Of a stretch of 64,000 nt of DNA, positions 55,545 to 64,000 are shown piece by piece. How positions within the stretch are numbered: the first letter of the stretch is position 1; every line of letters starts with the position of its first letter. Source of the stretch: Sphingomonas sp. IBVSS2 (GTDB lineage Bacteria > Pseudomonadota > Alphaproteobacteria > Sphingomonadales > Sphingomonadaceae); contig NZ_NFUR01000001.1 of assembly GCF_002127225.1 (NCBI RefSeq), positions 1,592-65,591 on the forward strand, written 5' to 3'. Position numbers and translations under genes: made by a program. The notes under the pieces were generated by a model. That model saw only the letters and a program-made list of their open reading frames with translations. It was not told the origin of the DNA and ran no database searches.

Positions 55545-56756
55545 TCACCAGTTGAACAGCGTTCCGTCCTCGAGCCGCGCGACGGGGAGATAGGCGCGCT
55601 TATATTCGTATTTCGCCGCCAGTTCCTCGTCGATCTCCACGCCCAGCCCGGGCGCGTCGCCCGGATGCATCATCCCGTCCCTGAAGCCATAGGCATGGGG
55701 GAAGACCGCGTCGGTCCTTGCCGTGTGCGGCATCAGCTCCTGGATGCCGAAATTGGGCACCGACAGGCCGAAATGCAGCGCCGCCGCCATGCATACCGGC
55801 GACAGGTCGGTCGCGCCGTGGCAGCCGGTGCGCACCTGATGAAGGTCGGCGAACGACGCGATGCGCCGCATATGGGTGATCCCGCCCGCATGGACGATCG
55901 TCGCGCGGACATAGTCGATCAGCTGCTCCTCGATCAGCTGCTTGGCGTCCCAGATCGTGTTGAAGATCTCGCCCACCGCCAGCGGCGTGGTGGTCTTCTC
56001 GCGGATCAGGCGGAAGCCGGCCTGGTTCTCCGCGGGCGTCGGGTCCTCCAGCCAGAACAGGCGATAGGGCTCCAGCTCCACGCCCAGCCGCGCCGCCTCG
56101 ATCGGAGTCAGCCGGTGGTGAACGTCGTGGAGCAGGTGCACGTCCCAGCCCAGCACTTCGCGCGCCTTTTCGAACAGGGGCGCGACGGAGCGGAGATATT
56201 TCTCCGTCGACCACAGGCTCTCGGTCGGCAGCGCGCCGTCCGCCGGCTCGTAGCGCTGGCCCGGCTTGGCGACGCCATAGGTGGATTTCAGGCCCGGCAC
56301 GCCCGCCTGGAGGCGCACTGCCTTATAGCCCTGCTCCACATGCCGCACGGCCTCCGCGATCGTCTCCTCGATCGTCGCGCCATTGGCATGGCCATAGACC
56401 ATGCAGCCGTCGCGGCTCGCTCCGCCGAGCAGCTGGTAGAGGGGCAGGCCCGCCACCTTCGCCTTGATGTCCCACAGCGCCACGTCCACCGCGGCGATCG
56501 CGCACATCGTCACCGGGCCGCGCCGCCAATAGGCACCCTTGTAGAGATACTGCCAGATGTCCTCGATCCGGTGCGCGTCGCGCCCGATCAGGCAGGGGAT
56601 GACGTGGTCCTGCAGATAGCTGACCACCGCCAACTCGCGCCCGTTGAGCGTCGCGTCGCCGATGCCGGTGGTGCCGTCCGCCGTCTCGATCCTGAGCGTC
56701 ACGAAATTGCGGTCGGGGCAAGTGACGATCACGCGCGCGGATATGATCTCGGCCAT
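55545..56756 (-). CDS. manD: D-mannonate dehydratase (ManD, enolase superfamily)
   Basis: A 403-residue enolase-superfamily enzyme that dehydrates D-mannonate to 2-keto-3-deoxygluconate in glucuronate breakdown. ManD hallmarks are [39 protein letters not shown] (metal Asp), [27 protein letters not shown] and [18 protein letters not shown]. Characterised sphingomonad ManD (Novosphingobium) is of this form. It precedes the xylanase gene and faces GH67 across a LacI-type operator; glucuronate released by GH67 would feed it. Confidence 0.95.
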   Translation of the reverse strand: MAEIISARVIVTCPDRNFVTLRIETADGTTGIGDATLNGRELAVVSYLQDHVIPCLIGRDAHRIEDIWQYLYKGAYWRRGPVTMCAIAAVDVALWDIKAKVAGLPLYQLLGGASRDGCMVYGHANGATIEETIAEAVRHVEQGYKAVRLQAGVPGLKSTYGVAKPGQRYEPADGALPTESLWSTEKYLRSVAPLFEKAREVLGWDVHLLHDVHHRLTPIEAARLGVELEPYRLFWLEDPTPAENQAGFRLIREKTTTPLAVGEIFNTIWDAKQLIEEQLIDYVRATIVHAGGITHMRRIASFADLHQVRTGCHGATDLSPVCMAAALHFGLSVPNFGIQELMPHTARTDAVFPHAYGFRDGMMHPGDAPGLGVEIDEELAAKYEYKRAYLPVARLEDGTLFNW

Positions 56757-56812
56757 GACGTGCCCTGCTTCCCCTTCCTGTCCGGCGCGTCGTCCGGCGC
56801 GCGCCTTATGCT

Positions 56813-56826
56813 TGGTAGCGCTACCA
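56813..56826. promoter_or_regulatory. LacI-family operator between manD and alpha-glucuronidase genes
   Basis: Perfect 14-bp palindrome TGGTAGCGCTACCA with the central CG expected for LacI-type regulators. On the minus strand TTGACA (56852-56847) is 17 bases upstream of a hexamer overlapping the operator, so repression of manD-xylanase is natural; the divergent GH67 gene lies 61 bases the other way. No LacI gene is in the window. Confidence 0.82.
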
Positions 56827-56887
56827 TTGTTGCCCTGTTACAAGCTTGTCAACGGCGGCGTATGACCGCGAACCGGTAGGAAGAGCG

Positions 56888-59044
56888 ATGCTTCGGAAAT
56901 TGCTGGCTATTTTGTCTGCGTTTTTGTGTTTCGGCCTTGCGAATCAAGGCCATGCCGAGGACGGATATGATCTCTGGCTGCGCTATCGGCCGCTCGAATC
57001 CAGCACGGTCGAGCGCTATGCGTCGCGGATCACCAATGTCGTCGGACCCACCGATCGCCCGACGATCGGCGCCGCGGTCGAAGAGCTCCAGCGCGGGGTC
57101 AAAGGGCTGTTCGGTCACGACCTCGTCCGGCGCGAGACGGTGATGCACGATGGTGCGGTGCTGGTCACCCGCGCGGACTCGCCGCTGCTGAAAAACCTCG
57201 ACCTGCCGTTCGCCAGGCTGGGCGACGAAGGCTATCTGATCCGCACCGCCATGGTGCAGGGCAAGCGCACCACCATCATCGCCGGCAACGGCGATATCGG
57301 CGCGCTCTACGGCGTGTTCCGCTTCCTCCGCCTGCTCCAGGCCGGCCAGCCGATCGACAGGCTCGACATCGTCGACGCCCCCAAGCTGCAGGTCCGCGTC
57401 CTCAACCATTGGGACAATCTCGATCGCCATGTCGAGCGCGGCTATGCCGGCCAGTCGCTCTGGGACTGGCAGAAGCTGCCGCGCTTCAAGGATCCGCGCT
57501 ACACCGATTATGCCCGTGCCAACGCCTCGATCGGCATCAACGGCACGGTGCTGACCAACGTCAACGCCAATGCCGATATCCTGCGCCCCGATTATCTTCA
57601 GAAGGTGAAGGCGCTGGCCGAGCTGTTCCGGCCCTATGGCATCAAGGTCTATCTCACCGCGCGCTTCTCCGCGCCGATCGAGCTGGGCGGGCTCGGGACG
57701 GCCGATCCGCTCGACCCGGCGGTGCGCGCCTGGTGGAAGGCGAAGATCGACGAGATCTATGCCGTCATCCCCGATTTCGGCGGCCTGCTGGTCAAGGCCA
57801 ATTCCGAGGGCCAGCCCGGCCCGGCCGACTATCATCGGACCCATGCCGAAGGTGCGAACATGCTGGCGGACGCGCTTGCCCCGCATCACGGCATCCTGAT
57901 GTGGCGCGCCTTCGTCTATGCCGCCGAGAATGCCGAGGATCGGCACAAACAGGCCTATACCGAGTTCCAGCCGCTCGACGGCAAGTTCCGCGACAATGTC
58001 CTGGTCCAGGTCAAGAACGGCGCGATCGACTTCCAGCCGCGCGAGCCCTTCCATCCGCTGTTCGGCGCCATGCCCAGGACGCCGCTGATGATGGAATTCC
58101 AGATCACCAAGGAATATCTCGGCTTCGCCACGCACCTCGCCTATCTCGGCACGATGTGGGAGGAAGTGCTCGAGGCCGATACCTTCCGCCCGGCCAGGGG
58201 CAGCACCGTGGCCAAGGTGATCGAGACGCCGGTCGATGCCGGCGCCGTCACCGGCATGGCGGGCGTCGCCAATATCGGCAGCGACCGCAACTGGTCGGGT
58301 TCGCAGTTCGACCAGGCCAATTGGTATGCCTTCGGGCGGTTCGCCTGGGATCCGGACGCGAAGGCCGAGGCGATCGCCCGCGACTGGGCGCGGATGACCT
58401 GGGGCAAGGATCCCGCGGTGACCGACACGATCGTCCGCATGATGATGGGCTCGCGCGAGGCGGTGGTCGATTACATGACGCCGCTCGGCCTCACGCATCA
58501 GATGGCGACCGGCCATCATTACGGCCCGGGGCCCTGGGTGTCGGACCTCAAGCGGCCCGAATGGAACCCGGTCTATTATGCGCAGGCCCGCCCCGACGGC
58601 ATCGGCTTCGACCGTACTTCCAGGGGCAGCGATGCGCTTGCCCAATATGCGCCGCAGGTTGCGAGGAACTGGGGCAGCCTGGCGACGGTGCCGGACGAAC
58701 TGCTGCTCTGGTTCCACCATCTTCCCTGGGACCATCGGATGAAGTCCGGGCGCACGCTGTGGGACGCGCTGGTGATCCGCTACGATGCCGGGGTGGACCA
58801 TGTCCGCCGCATGCAGGCCGATTGGGTGGGGCTGCGCGGCAAGGTTGACGAGACCCGCTGGGCCGAGGTCCGCGACTTCCTGGAGATCCAGCTGGACGAA
58901 GCGATCTGGTGGCGCGACGCCTCGATCGCCTGGTTCCAGTCGATCTCGAAGCGCCCGCTGCCGGAGGGGCACAAGCCGCCCGCGCACGATCTGGACTATT
59001 ACAAGGCGATCACCACGCCCTATGCGCCGGGGCAGGGGAAGTAG
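56888..59044 (+). CDS. Alpha-glucuronidase, GH67
   Basis: A 718-residue GH67 enzyme that removes (4-O-methyl-)glucuronate side groups from xylo-oligosaccharides. A signal peptide (RKLLAILSAFLCFGLANQGHA) precedes the N-domain (about 25-140). The TIM-barrel core has VLNHWDNLDRHVERGYAG, SIGINGTVLTNVNA, GGLLVKANSEGQPGP (catalytic region), MWRAFVY and MMEFQITKEYLGF; the helical C-domain follows. AGGAAG at 56878-56883 decides the ATG at 56888. The signal peptide indicates periplasmic action, downstream of xylanase and before uptake of neutral oligomers and glucuronate. Confidence 0.95.
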   Translation: MLRKLLAILSAFLCFGLANQGHAEDGYDLWLRYRPLESSTVERYASRITNVVGPTDRPTIGAAVEELQRGVKGLFGHDLVRRETVMHDGAVLVTRADSPLLKNLDLPFARLGDEGYLIRTAMVQGKRTTIIAGNGDIGALYGVFRFLRLLQAGQPIDRLDIVDAPKLQVRVLNHWDNLDRHVERGYAGQSLWDWQKLPRFKDPRYTDYARANASIGINGTVLTNVNANADILRPDYLQKVKALAELFRPYGIKVYLTARFSAPIELGGLGTADPLDPAVRAWWKAKIDEIYAVIPDFGGLLVKANSEGQPGPADYHRTHAEGANMLADALAPHHGILMWRAFVYAAENAEDRHKQAYTEFQPLDGKFRDNVLVQVKNGAIDFQPREPFHPLFGAMPRTPLMMEFQITKEYLGFATHLAYLGTMWEEVLEADTFRPARGSTVAKVIETPVDAGAVTGMAGVANIGSDRNWSGSQFDQANWYAFGRFAWDPDAKAEAIARDWARMTWGKDPAVTDTIVRMMMGSREAVVDYMTPLGLTHQMATGHHYGPGPWVSDLKRPEWNPVYYAQARPDGIGFDRTSRGSDALAQYAPQVARNWGSLATVPDELLLWFHHLPWDHRMKSGRTLWDALVIRYDAGVDHVRRMQADWVGLRGKVDETRWAEVRDFLEIQLDEAIWWRDASIAWFQSISKRPLPEGHKPPAHDLDYYKAITTPYAPGQGK

Positions 59045-59045
59045 G

Positions 59046-59076
59046 TCTCCCTCTCCCCTTTGGGGGGAGAGGGAGA
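59046..59076. repeat. CT/GA inverted repeat between convergent GH67 and cupin genes
   Basis: TCTCCCTCTCCCC (59046-59058) pairs with GGGGAGAGGGAGA (59064-59076), the same element as at 41864-41897, again between two stop codons. Probable bidirectional hairpin terminator. Confidence 0.75.
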
Positions 59077-59080
59077 AGCG

Positions 59081-60100
59081 CTACGGCCTCGCCAATCCCC
59101 GCGCCAGATATTGCTTGATGTACTGGCGCAGCTGCGGGGTCGGCTCGCCCAGCACGCTGCGATGCTCGGGCGCCAGATGTGCCGCCGGATCGCCATGTTC
59201 CCGGAAGACGAAGGTGTCGAAATATTCGGACCAGGCCGCGCGCCGCTCGGGCGGCAAATGGCTGAGCGTCAGTACCGCATAGACCATTGCGTCGAACCGC
59301 GCGTCCTGGTCCGGCGAGTCCGGCCACCAGAAGTTGACCAGCACGTTGAACGGCGAGAGCGCCTCAACCTGGTGCCACCAGAGCGCGGGGATGTAGATCG
59401 CGTCCCCCGGTTCGAGTTCGGCCATCCGCGCCGCCGCCAGCGCGTCGCGGAAGCGCGGGAAACGCGCGAAATCGGGGGCGGCCATGTCGACCATGCTCAA
59501 GGGCTGCCCTGCCACTGTGTGGTCCAGCGGGCCGATATAGAGGTTCGCCGCCTGGTCGGGCGGGAACAGGGTGAAGCGGCGCCGCCCGGCCGCGACGCAG
59601 GCGATATTGTCCGATGCGTCGAAATGCGTGGCGATGCTCGCCCGGTTGCCGATCCAGATCCGCGGCTCCGCGCCCATGCCAAACAGGGCGGGCAGGGCAT
59701 TGGCGCCGGCCAGGCCCGGCAGCGCCTGGGCCGTCTCTACTGCGCCGGCATAGACGGCGGGCGCGTCGTCGCGGTCCCGCAACTGCAGCACATAGCGCAG
59801 AAGGTCGGCGAAGCGGCCCTTGCGCCGCTCGAAATTATAGCCGCGCATGTCGTCCGAATAGAAGAAGCGGCCCCGGATCGCCGGCGGGCCGACGAACGCC
59901 TCCGCCGTCGCTCCGCGATCGAAGCCGAGCAGATAGTCGCATAGGGCCTGATCCGACTGCCGGCCGGCCGCCACGAGCGGCCAATCCCCGGCCACGCCGC
60001 GCAGCACGACGGGCGCATAGTCCCGGACGAGCACGGCCAGTCCGGCTGCGTCGAGCGGCCCTTCGATCTCGCGGATCCCTGCTTCCTCCTGCCTGGGCAT
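59081..60100 (-). CDS. Cupin-like (JmjC/Cupin_8) putative Fe(II)/2OG oxygenase
   Basis: A 339-residue cupin_8 protein. VVLRGVAGDWPLVAAG opens the domain; THFDASDNIACVAAGRRRFTLFPPDQAANLYIGPLD carries the HxD pair and AIYIPALWWHQVEAL the distal His, completing a JmjC-type iron site. Family members hydroxylate proteins. Genes of this type recur beside carbohydrate TonB receptors and DUF6445 genes in Caulobacter and sphingomonads. It diverges from the DUF6445 gene by 54 bases. A substrate is not known; a receptor or polymer-binding protein is a guess. Confidence 0.85.
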   Translation of the reverse strand: MPRQEEAGIREIEGPLDAAGLAVLVRDYAPVVLRGVAGDWPLVAAGRQSDQALCDYLLGFDRGATAEAFVGPPAIRGRFFYSDDMRGYNFERRKGRFADLLRYVLQLRDRDDAPAVYAGAVETAQALPGLAGANALPALFGMGAEPRIWIGNRASIATHFDASDNIACVAAGRRRFTLFPPDQAANLYIGPLDHTVAGQPLSMVDMAAPDFARFPRFRDALAAARMAELEPGDAIYIPALWWHQVEALSPFNVLVNFWWPDSPDQDARFDAMVYAVLTLSHLPPERRAAWSEYFDTFVFREHGDPAAHLAPEHRSVLGEPTPQLRQYIKQYLARGLARP

Positions 60101-60154
60101 TTTTCGCTATCCCGGAAATGCGCTGGTCATATCCGGGTGGTTCGTGTCCCCGGC

Positions 60155-60865
60155 ATGTCCATGTTGTCGCACGATTTTTCGCTCAACCCGCGCCCCGCCG
60201 CCCGGCTCTCGCGCCTGGGGCGGGAAGGGGAACCGCTGCTCTGCCTCGACGGGCTGATGCGCGTGCCCGCGGCCCTGATCGACTATGCCGCGCGCGAGAC
60301 CCGGTTCGCGCCCGTCCATGGCCCGCATGGCGGCTATCCCGGCATCCGCGCGCCGGCGCCGCTCGACTATGTCGAGGCGGTGGTCCGCGCGCTCGATCCG
60401 GCGGTGCGCGATGCGTTCGGGCTGGGCGCGGTCCGCCTCGGCCGGGCCGAATGCAATTTCTCGTTGGTCACGCTCGCGCCCGATGCGCTCGCGCCGTCGC
60501 AGCGCGTGCCGCACATCGATACCACGGATCCGCTGCAATTCGCCTTCCTGCACTATCTCTGTGGGCCGGAACAGGGCGGCACCGCCTTCTATCGCCACCG
60601 CGCCACCGGCTATGAGGCGATCACGCCCGAGCGCGCGCCGCGCTACGAAGCCGCGCGCGTCGCCGAGCCGGTGCCGGGGCCGGGCTATATCCAGGGCGAT
60701 ACCGGGGAATTCGAGCGCATCGCCGCAGTGGACGCCGAACTCGACCGGCTGCTCGTCTATCGCAGCCGCCAGCTGCATTCGGGGCTGGTCGCCGGCGCCG
60801 GCTCGGCGGATCCGCGCCGGGGCCGGCTCACCGCCAATATCTTCCTCACCTATCGTCCCGCCTGA
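60155..60865 (+). CDS. DUF6445 family protein (prolyl-hydroxylase-like fold suspected)
   Basis: About 236 residues. HGPHGGYPGIRAPAPLDYVEAVV, FSLVTLAPDALAPSQRVPHIDTTDP, FLHYLCGPEQGGTAFYRHRATGYEAI and VYRSRQLHSGL are strongly conserved in DUF6445. PHIDTTDP (His-x-Asp) with LHSG (distal His) looks like an Fe(II)/2-oxoglutarate site. Function unknown; its habitual neighbours are TonB receptors, cupin_8 and sometimes tryptophan-halogenase-like proteins. The start may be 60155 or 60161. It is convergent with the receptor and separated from it by the receptor's terminator. Confidence 0.78.
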   Translation: MSMLSHDFSLNPRPAARLSRLGREGEPLLCLDGLMRVPAALIDYAARETRFAPVHGPHGGYPGIRAPAPLDYVEAVVRALDPAVRDAFGLGAVRLGRAECNFSLVTLAPDALAPSQRVPHIDTTDPLQFAFLHYLCGPEQGGTAFYRHRATGYEAITPERAPRYEAARVAEPVPGPGYIQGDTGEFERIAAVDAELDRLLVYRSRQLHSGLVAGAGSADPRRGRLTANIFLTYRPA

Positions 60866-60901
60866 AAAAATCGGCGCCGCCGGCTGGGAACCGGCAGCGC
60901 C
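60865..60901 (-). terminator. Rho-independent terminator of the TonB receptor
   Basis: On the minus strand a GGCGC-T-GCCGG / CCGGC-G-GCGCC stem (one mismatch, 7-base loop) is followed by a six-T run (complement of 60865-60870), 20 bases after the receptor stop codon. Confidence 0.88.
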
Positions 60902-60921
60902 AGGCTGGGTGTCTCCGTGGA

Positions 60922-63900
60922 TCAGAAGTTGAAGCGCGCGATCGCGGCGAAACGGCGGTCGTTCATGTACCAGCCGCGCGGCACCTCCACATACCCCTTC
61001 GGGTCGCCGATCTTCGTGATCACCGCGGTGGTGCGGGTGATCTCGTTGGTCAGGTTCGAACCCTGGACGCCGATCTTGATCTGCGGCGTGATCGTGAAGA
61101 AGATCGACGCATCGAGCTGGCCGGTCGCCTTGTTGATGATCGGGTCGTTCGGCACGATCACGTCGCGAATGGTCAGCACGAAGTCCGAGCGCCACGAATA
61201 GCTCGCCCGCAGCGACACCGGGCCATAATCGAAGAACGGGGTGATGTTCACCTGGTGCTTCGAGAGCCCCTGTAGCGGCAGCAGCGACAGGTCGACCGTG
61301 GTGACGCGACCCGCGGCGACGTCCGGATCGGTTTCCGACAACGTCGACTGGGGCACGCCCGAACTGTCGATATAGGTGTAGTTCGCCTGCAGGCCCAGGC
61401 CCTTGAGCGGTCCGGGCAGGAAGTCGAAGGTCTGCTGATAGCCGACTTCGACGCCCTTGATCTTCCCCTTCTGCGTCGCGTTGATCGGCGTGGTGATCAC
61501 CACCGGATAGGTCTGGCCGTTGTTGGTGAGGTCCACGCGGCGGGTGTTGTTGGTCACCACGCCGTCGAGCACCTTGTAGAAGGCCGAGACGGTGAGCGAG
61601 CCGACGCGTGAGAAATACCATTCCGCCGTCAGGTCGAAATTGTCGGCCTTTACCGGCATCAGATAGGGATTGCCGGCGGTGGTGACGCCCTGCAGGCGGA
61701 AGCTGCCGGGGATCAGCGTGCCGCTCGAGTCGACATTCTGCACCGCGCTCAGATTGGCCTGGAGATAGTTGCGGATATAGCCGGTCTGGGGCGGCGACAC
61801 GCCCTTGAAATAGGCGGCGCGGAACTGCAGGCCGCCCCCCGCCTCGAGCTTGAAGTTCACGCTCGGCAGCCAATAGTCATAGTCGAACTTGACGTGCGAC
61901 GGGATCAGCGCCCCGTTGACGAAGGCACGTGCCTGGTCGCGGGTCGGCTGGTCGAACGAGCAGAAGGGCGATGCCGTCTGCCCGGCCGGCGGCGGCGTGG
62001 CGCAGGTCGTGTCGGTCGGCAGCGCCGTGGTGTTGCTGAACGAGATATAGCCGTCGGTATTGCGCCTGGTCTTGGTGTAGCGCACGCCGACATTGCCGGT
62101 CAGGTGCAGCCCGCCCAGATGCGTGTCGATGCGCGCCATCAGATAGGCGGCATAGTTGCGCTCGCGGATCGGGTTGATCTCGTCGGGCAGGAACGGCGTG
62201 CCGGAGATCACGCCGCAACGATCGGCCAGCGCGTTCCAGCCGGCATTGACCACGCGGCCGCCGGCACAGGTGGTCGTGCCCTGCCATTCGCGCGCGATGG
62301 CATTGGCGTAGCGCACCATCGCGTCATAATCGCTGACGGTGTTGCCCGTATAATAGAGGCGCCCGTCGCCGCCGAGCGGATTGGTCACCTGGCCGCGGAA
62401 GAAGTTGTTGAAATAATAAGGAGAGTTGGCGTTGAACGGCTGTCCGTCGGCGCGGCTGGCGTTGTTGCCGTTCACCGGCATGTCCATCCATACCGGGCCG
62501 TTATTGCCCCATTGCTCGGAGAGCACGCCCCAATTGTAGCGCGAGAAGCGCGAGACCTGGTCGCGATCGGCATAGCGCACGCCGCCCTGGATCGACTTCA
62601 GGAAGCTGCCCTCCGGCAGCGCATAGTCGAGGTCGAGGCGGAAGGCGTCCGAATTGCCGTCGCTCTGCTCGATATGGTCCATCGCCGCGCGCGGGAAGCT
62701 GTTGAACGGATCGGTGAAGCTGGTGTGGCCGGCGCCGAAATAGTTCGGCGTGTACTGGTTGGGGTTGCCGCCGGCGCGGCAGTCATTGTCCGTGCCCTGG
62801 GCGTCCTGCATGTTGGCGGCCGGGCCGCTGCAGACCTGGGGCGGCAGGAAGGCCACGGTCGGGAAGTTCGAGCCGTTCAGCCGGATCGACGCGTTCTGAT
62901 AGGTCGAGTTCCACACCGTGTTGTCGAGCAGGTTGGTGCTCGATTTCACATGCTGATAGTCGAAGACCACGCCCAGCCGCTCGCTGGCGTTCCACTTCAG
63001 GTTGAAGCCGTAATCGTCGGTGACGAGCTTTTCCTGGTGATCGCGGCGCTGGTTGTTCGATTGCAGGCCCAGCATCGGCACGCGCGGGATCAGGCCGCTG
63101 TTGTTCTGGCCGATATTCTGGTCGCCGCGCCAGCCGGTGGGGCCGGTGATGGTGCCGCTCACGAACATCCCGTCGCTGTCGAAGTCGAGCGTGGTGCCCG
63201 GCACGCGGCGGGAGTCGCCGTTGGACGAGACATTGTCGGTCGCGATCTCGATCGTGCGCTCGGTCCAGGCCTGGCGCGCGTCGGAGCGCAGGAACTGCGC
63301 GACCGCCTCGATCGCGCCGTCATTGCTGCGATACTGGAGCGCCGCGGCATAGCCATAGCGCTCGCGGTTGAACTCCTGGCGGCCCATCACTGCGCCGCGC
63401 GGGAAATAGACCTGGCGCTGGACGGTCGCGCCATTGCCGTTGTTGATGACGTCGCCATCCGAATAGAGGTTGCGGATGCGGAAGCTGGAGACCTGGAACC
63501 GGTCCGACTGGCTCTTCAGCTGCGAATAGGAGAAATTGCCGAGGATGCCGATCTCGCCGATGCCGGTCTCCCAGCGATCGCTGACCATCAGCGAGCCGGT
63601 CGGCGTCCATTCCTTCTTGTAGTCGCCGTAATTCGCCTCGAGCGAGCCGGCGATCACCAGGCCCTTCTTGTTGTCGAACGGCTTGCGGGTGCGCAGGTTG
63701 ACCACGCCGGCGATGCCGCCCTCGATGCGGTCGGCCGAGGGCGACTTGAACACGTCGACGCCGCCCATCATTTCCGAAGGCACGTCGGCGAAGCTCAGCG
63801 AGCGGCCGTTATTGGCGGTGAACGCCTCGCGCCCGTTGAACTCCGAGCGGACATAGGTGAGGCCGCGCACCACCACGCCCGAGCCCTCGACCGAGAAATG

Positions 63901-64000
63901 GTCGGGGTCCACGCCGGCGGCGAAGCGGTTGATCGAGACGCCGGGAATGCGCTGCAGCGTCTCGGTCACCGAACGGTCGGGCAGGGCGCCGATGTCCTCG
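60922..64000 (-). CDS. TonB-dependent receptor, carbohydrate type (5' end outside window)
   Basis: The frame is open to the right edge, giving at least 1026 residues. The plug begins within IGALPDRSVTETLQRIPGV and holds EGSGVVVRGLTYVRSEFNG and the family-typical VDVFKSPSADRIEGGIAGVVNLRTRKP. The barrel ends YMNDRRFAAIARFNF with terminal Phe. This is the long Xanthomonas/Caulobacter carbohydrate subclass. With GH10, GH67, ManD, cupin and DUF6445 genes beside it, xylo-oligosaccharides are the likely cargo. Several Cys residues pair in extracellular loops. Its promoter and signal sequence are outside the window. Confidence 0.93.
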   Translation of the reverse strand, partial: EDIGALPDRSVTETLQRIPGVSINRFAAGVDPDHFSVEGSGVVVRGLTYVRSEFNGREAFTANNGRSLSFADVPSEMMGGVDVFKSPSADRIEGGIAGVVNLRTRKPFDNKKGLVIAGSLEANYGDYKKEWTPTGSLMVSDRWETGIGEIGILGNFSYSQLKSQSDRFQVSSFRIRNLYSDGDVINNGNGATVQRQVYFPRGAVMGRQEFNRERYGYAAALQYRSNDGAIEAVAQFLRSDARQAWTERTIEIATDNVSSNGDSRRVPGTTLDFDSDGMFVSGTITGPTGWRGDQNIGQNNSGLIPRVPMLGLQSNNQRRDHQEKLVTDDYGFNLKWNASERLGVVFDYQHVKSSTNLLDNTVWNSTYQNASIRLNGSNFPTVAFLPPQVCSGPAANMQDAQGTDNDCRAGGNPNQYTPNYFGAGHTSFTDPFNSFPRAAMDHIEQSDGNSDAFRLDLDYALPEGSFLKSIQGGVRYADRDQVSRFSRYNWGVLSEQWGNNGPVWMDMPVNGNNASRADGQPFNANSPYYFNNFFRGQVTNPLGGDGRLYYTGNTVSDYDAMVRYANAIAREWQGTTTCAGGRVVNAGWNALADRCGVISGTPFLPDEINPIRERNYAAYLMARIDTHLGGLHLTGNVGVRYTKTRRNTDGYISFSNTTALPTDTTCATPPPAGQTASPFCSFDQPTRDQARAFVNGALIPSHVKFDYDYWLPSVNFKLEAGGGLQFRAAYFKGVSPPQTGYIRNYLQANLSAVQNVDSSGTLIPGSFRLQGVTTAGNPYLMPVKADNFDLTAEWYFSRVGSLTVSAFYKVLDGVVTNNTRRVDLTNNGQTYPVVITTPINATQKGKIKGVEVGYQQTFDFLPGPLKGLGLQANYTYIDSSGVPQSTLSETDPDVAAGRVTTVDLSLLPLQGLSKHQVNITPFFDYGPVSLRASYSWRSDFVLTIRDVIVPNDPIINKATGQLDASIFFTITPQIKIGVQGSNLTNEITRTTAVITKIGDPKGYVEVPRGWYMNDRRFAAIARFNF

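Noticed and set aside
56849..58987. 712-codon minus-strand frame opposite the alpha-glucuronidase
   Set aside because: Shadow of the GH67 gene, which has catalytic motifs, signal peptide and ribosome site.

Overview
This is a high-GC alphaproteobacterial chromosome segment, most likely from a sphingomonad (Sphingomonas or a close relative). Indicators are three TonB-dependent receptors (one of the long Xanthomonas/Caulobacter carbohydrate type), a HWE histidine kinase behind a sigma-EcfG-type promoter, a SWFGD/DUF2171 protein, a DUF6445 protein, a ManD-type mannonate dehydratase and sphingomonad-style REP hairpins. There is no prophage, insertion sequence, CRISPR array or rRNA. Genes are tightly packed, with many ATGA and TGATG overlaps.

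Layout. 1-3231: 3' end of a TonB receptor, then an iron-type operon DUF3649-PepSY-DUF3325 with a Fur-box-like site upstream. 3228-9117: leftward stress-signalling operon (hybrid kinase with three receivers, CheR, HWE kinase) behind a sigma-EcfG promoter. 9239-10410: tRNA-Ala(CGC) and a DUF2171 protein. 10431-12232: hydrolase/XRE/membrane-protein operon and a 56-residue Cys-motif gene. 12324-14595: divergent Mur ligase and LD-carboxypeptidase, a likely murein-recycling pair. 14823-22493: housekeeping (methyltransferase, VOC, thrS, YnfA, GNAT, glycosyltransferase, infC, GH16). 23164-23658: half-size asparaginase. 23798-31171: complete histidine utilisation locus hutUGHI / hutFC with a palindromic HutC operator.

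31243-51348 is the most interesting stretch. It holds a LysR regulator, DgcN- and DgcA-like D-glutamate enzymes, a secreted N-acyl-D-amino-acid deacylase, a dicarboxylate/amino-acid symporter, an S9 peptidase plus amidohydrolase, a PBP4-type DD-peptidase, an AmpG-serine hydrolase-M19 dipeptidase operon, a TonB receptor, a second serine hydrolase and a threonine-synthase-like enzyme. Together these could take peptidoglycan fragments or D-amino-acid peptides from the outer membrane to L-glutamate. The grouping is seen in the sequence; the joint pathway is inference.

51345-54312: AlkB-like oxygenase, BigR/SqrR-like ArsR repressor, Pfk-2 and an AAA kinase with an eroded phosphotransferase half. 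54392-64000: glucuronoxylan utilisation (GH10 xylanase, ManD, GH67 alpha-glucuronidase) around a LacI-type operator, then a cupin/JmjC protein, DUF6445 and the 3' part of a large carbohydrate TonB receptor that runs off the right edge. Two REP-type hairpin families and short CT-rich palindromes fill many intergenic gaps.
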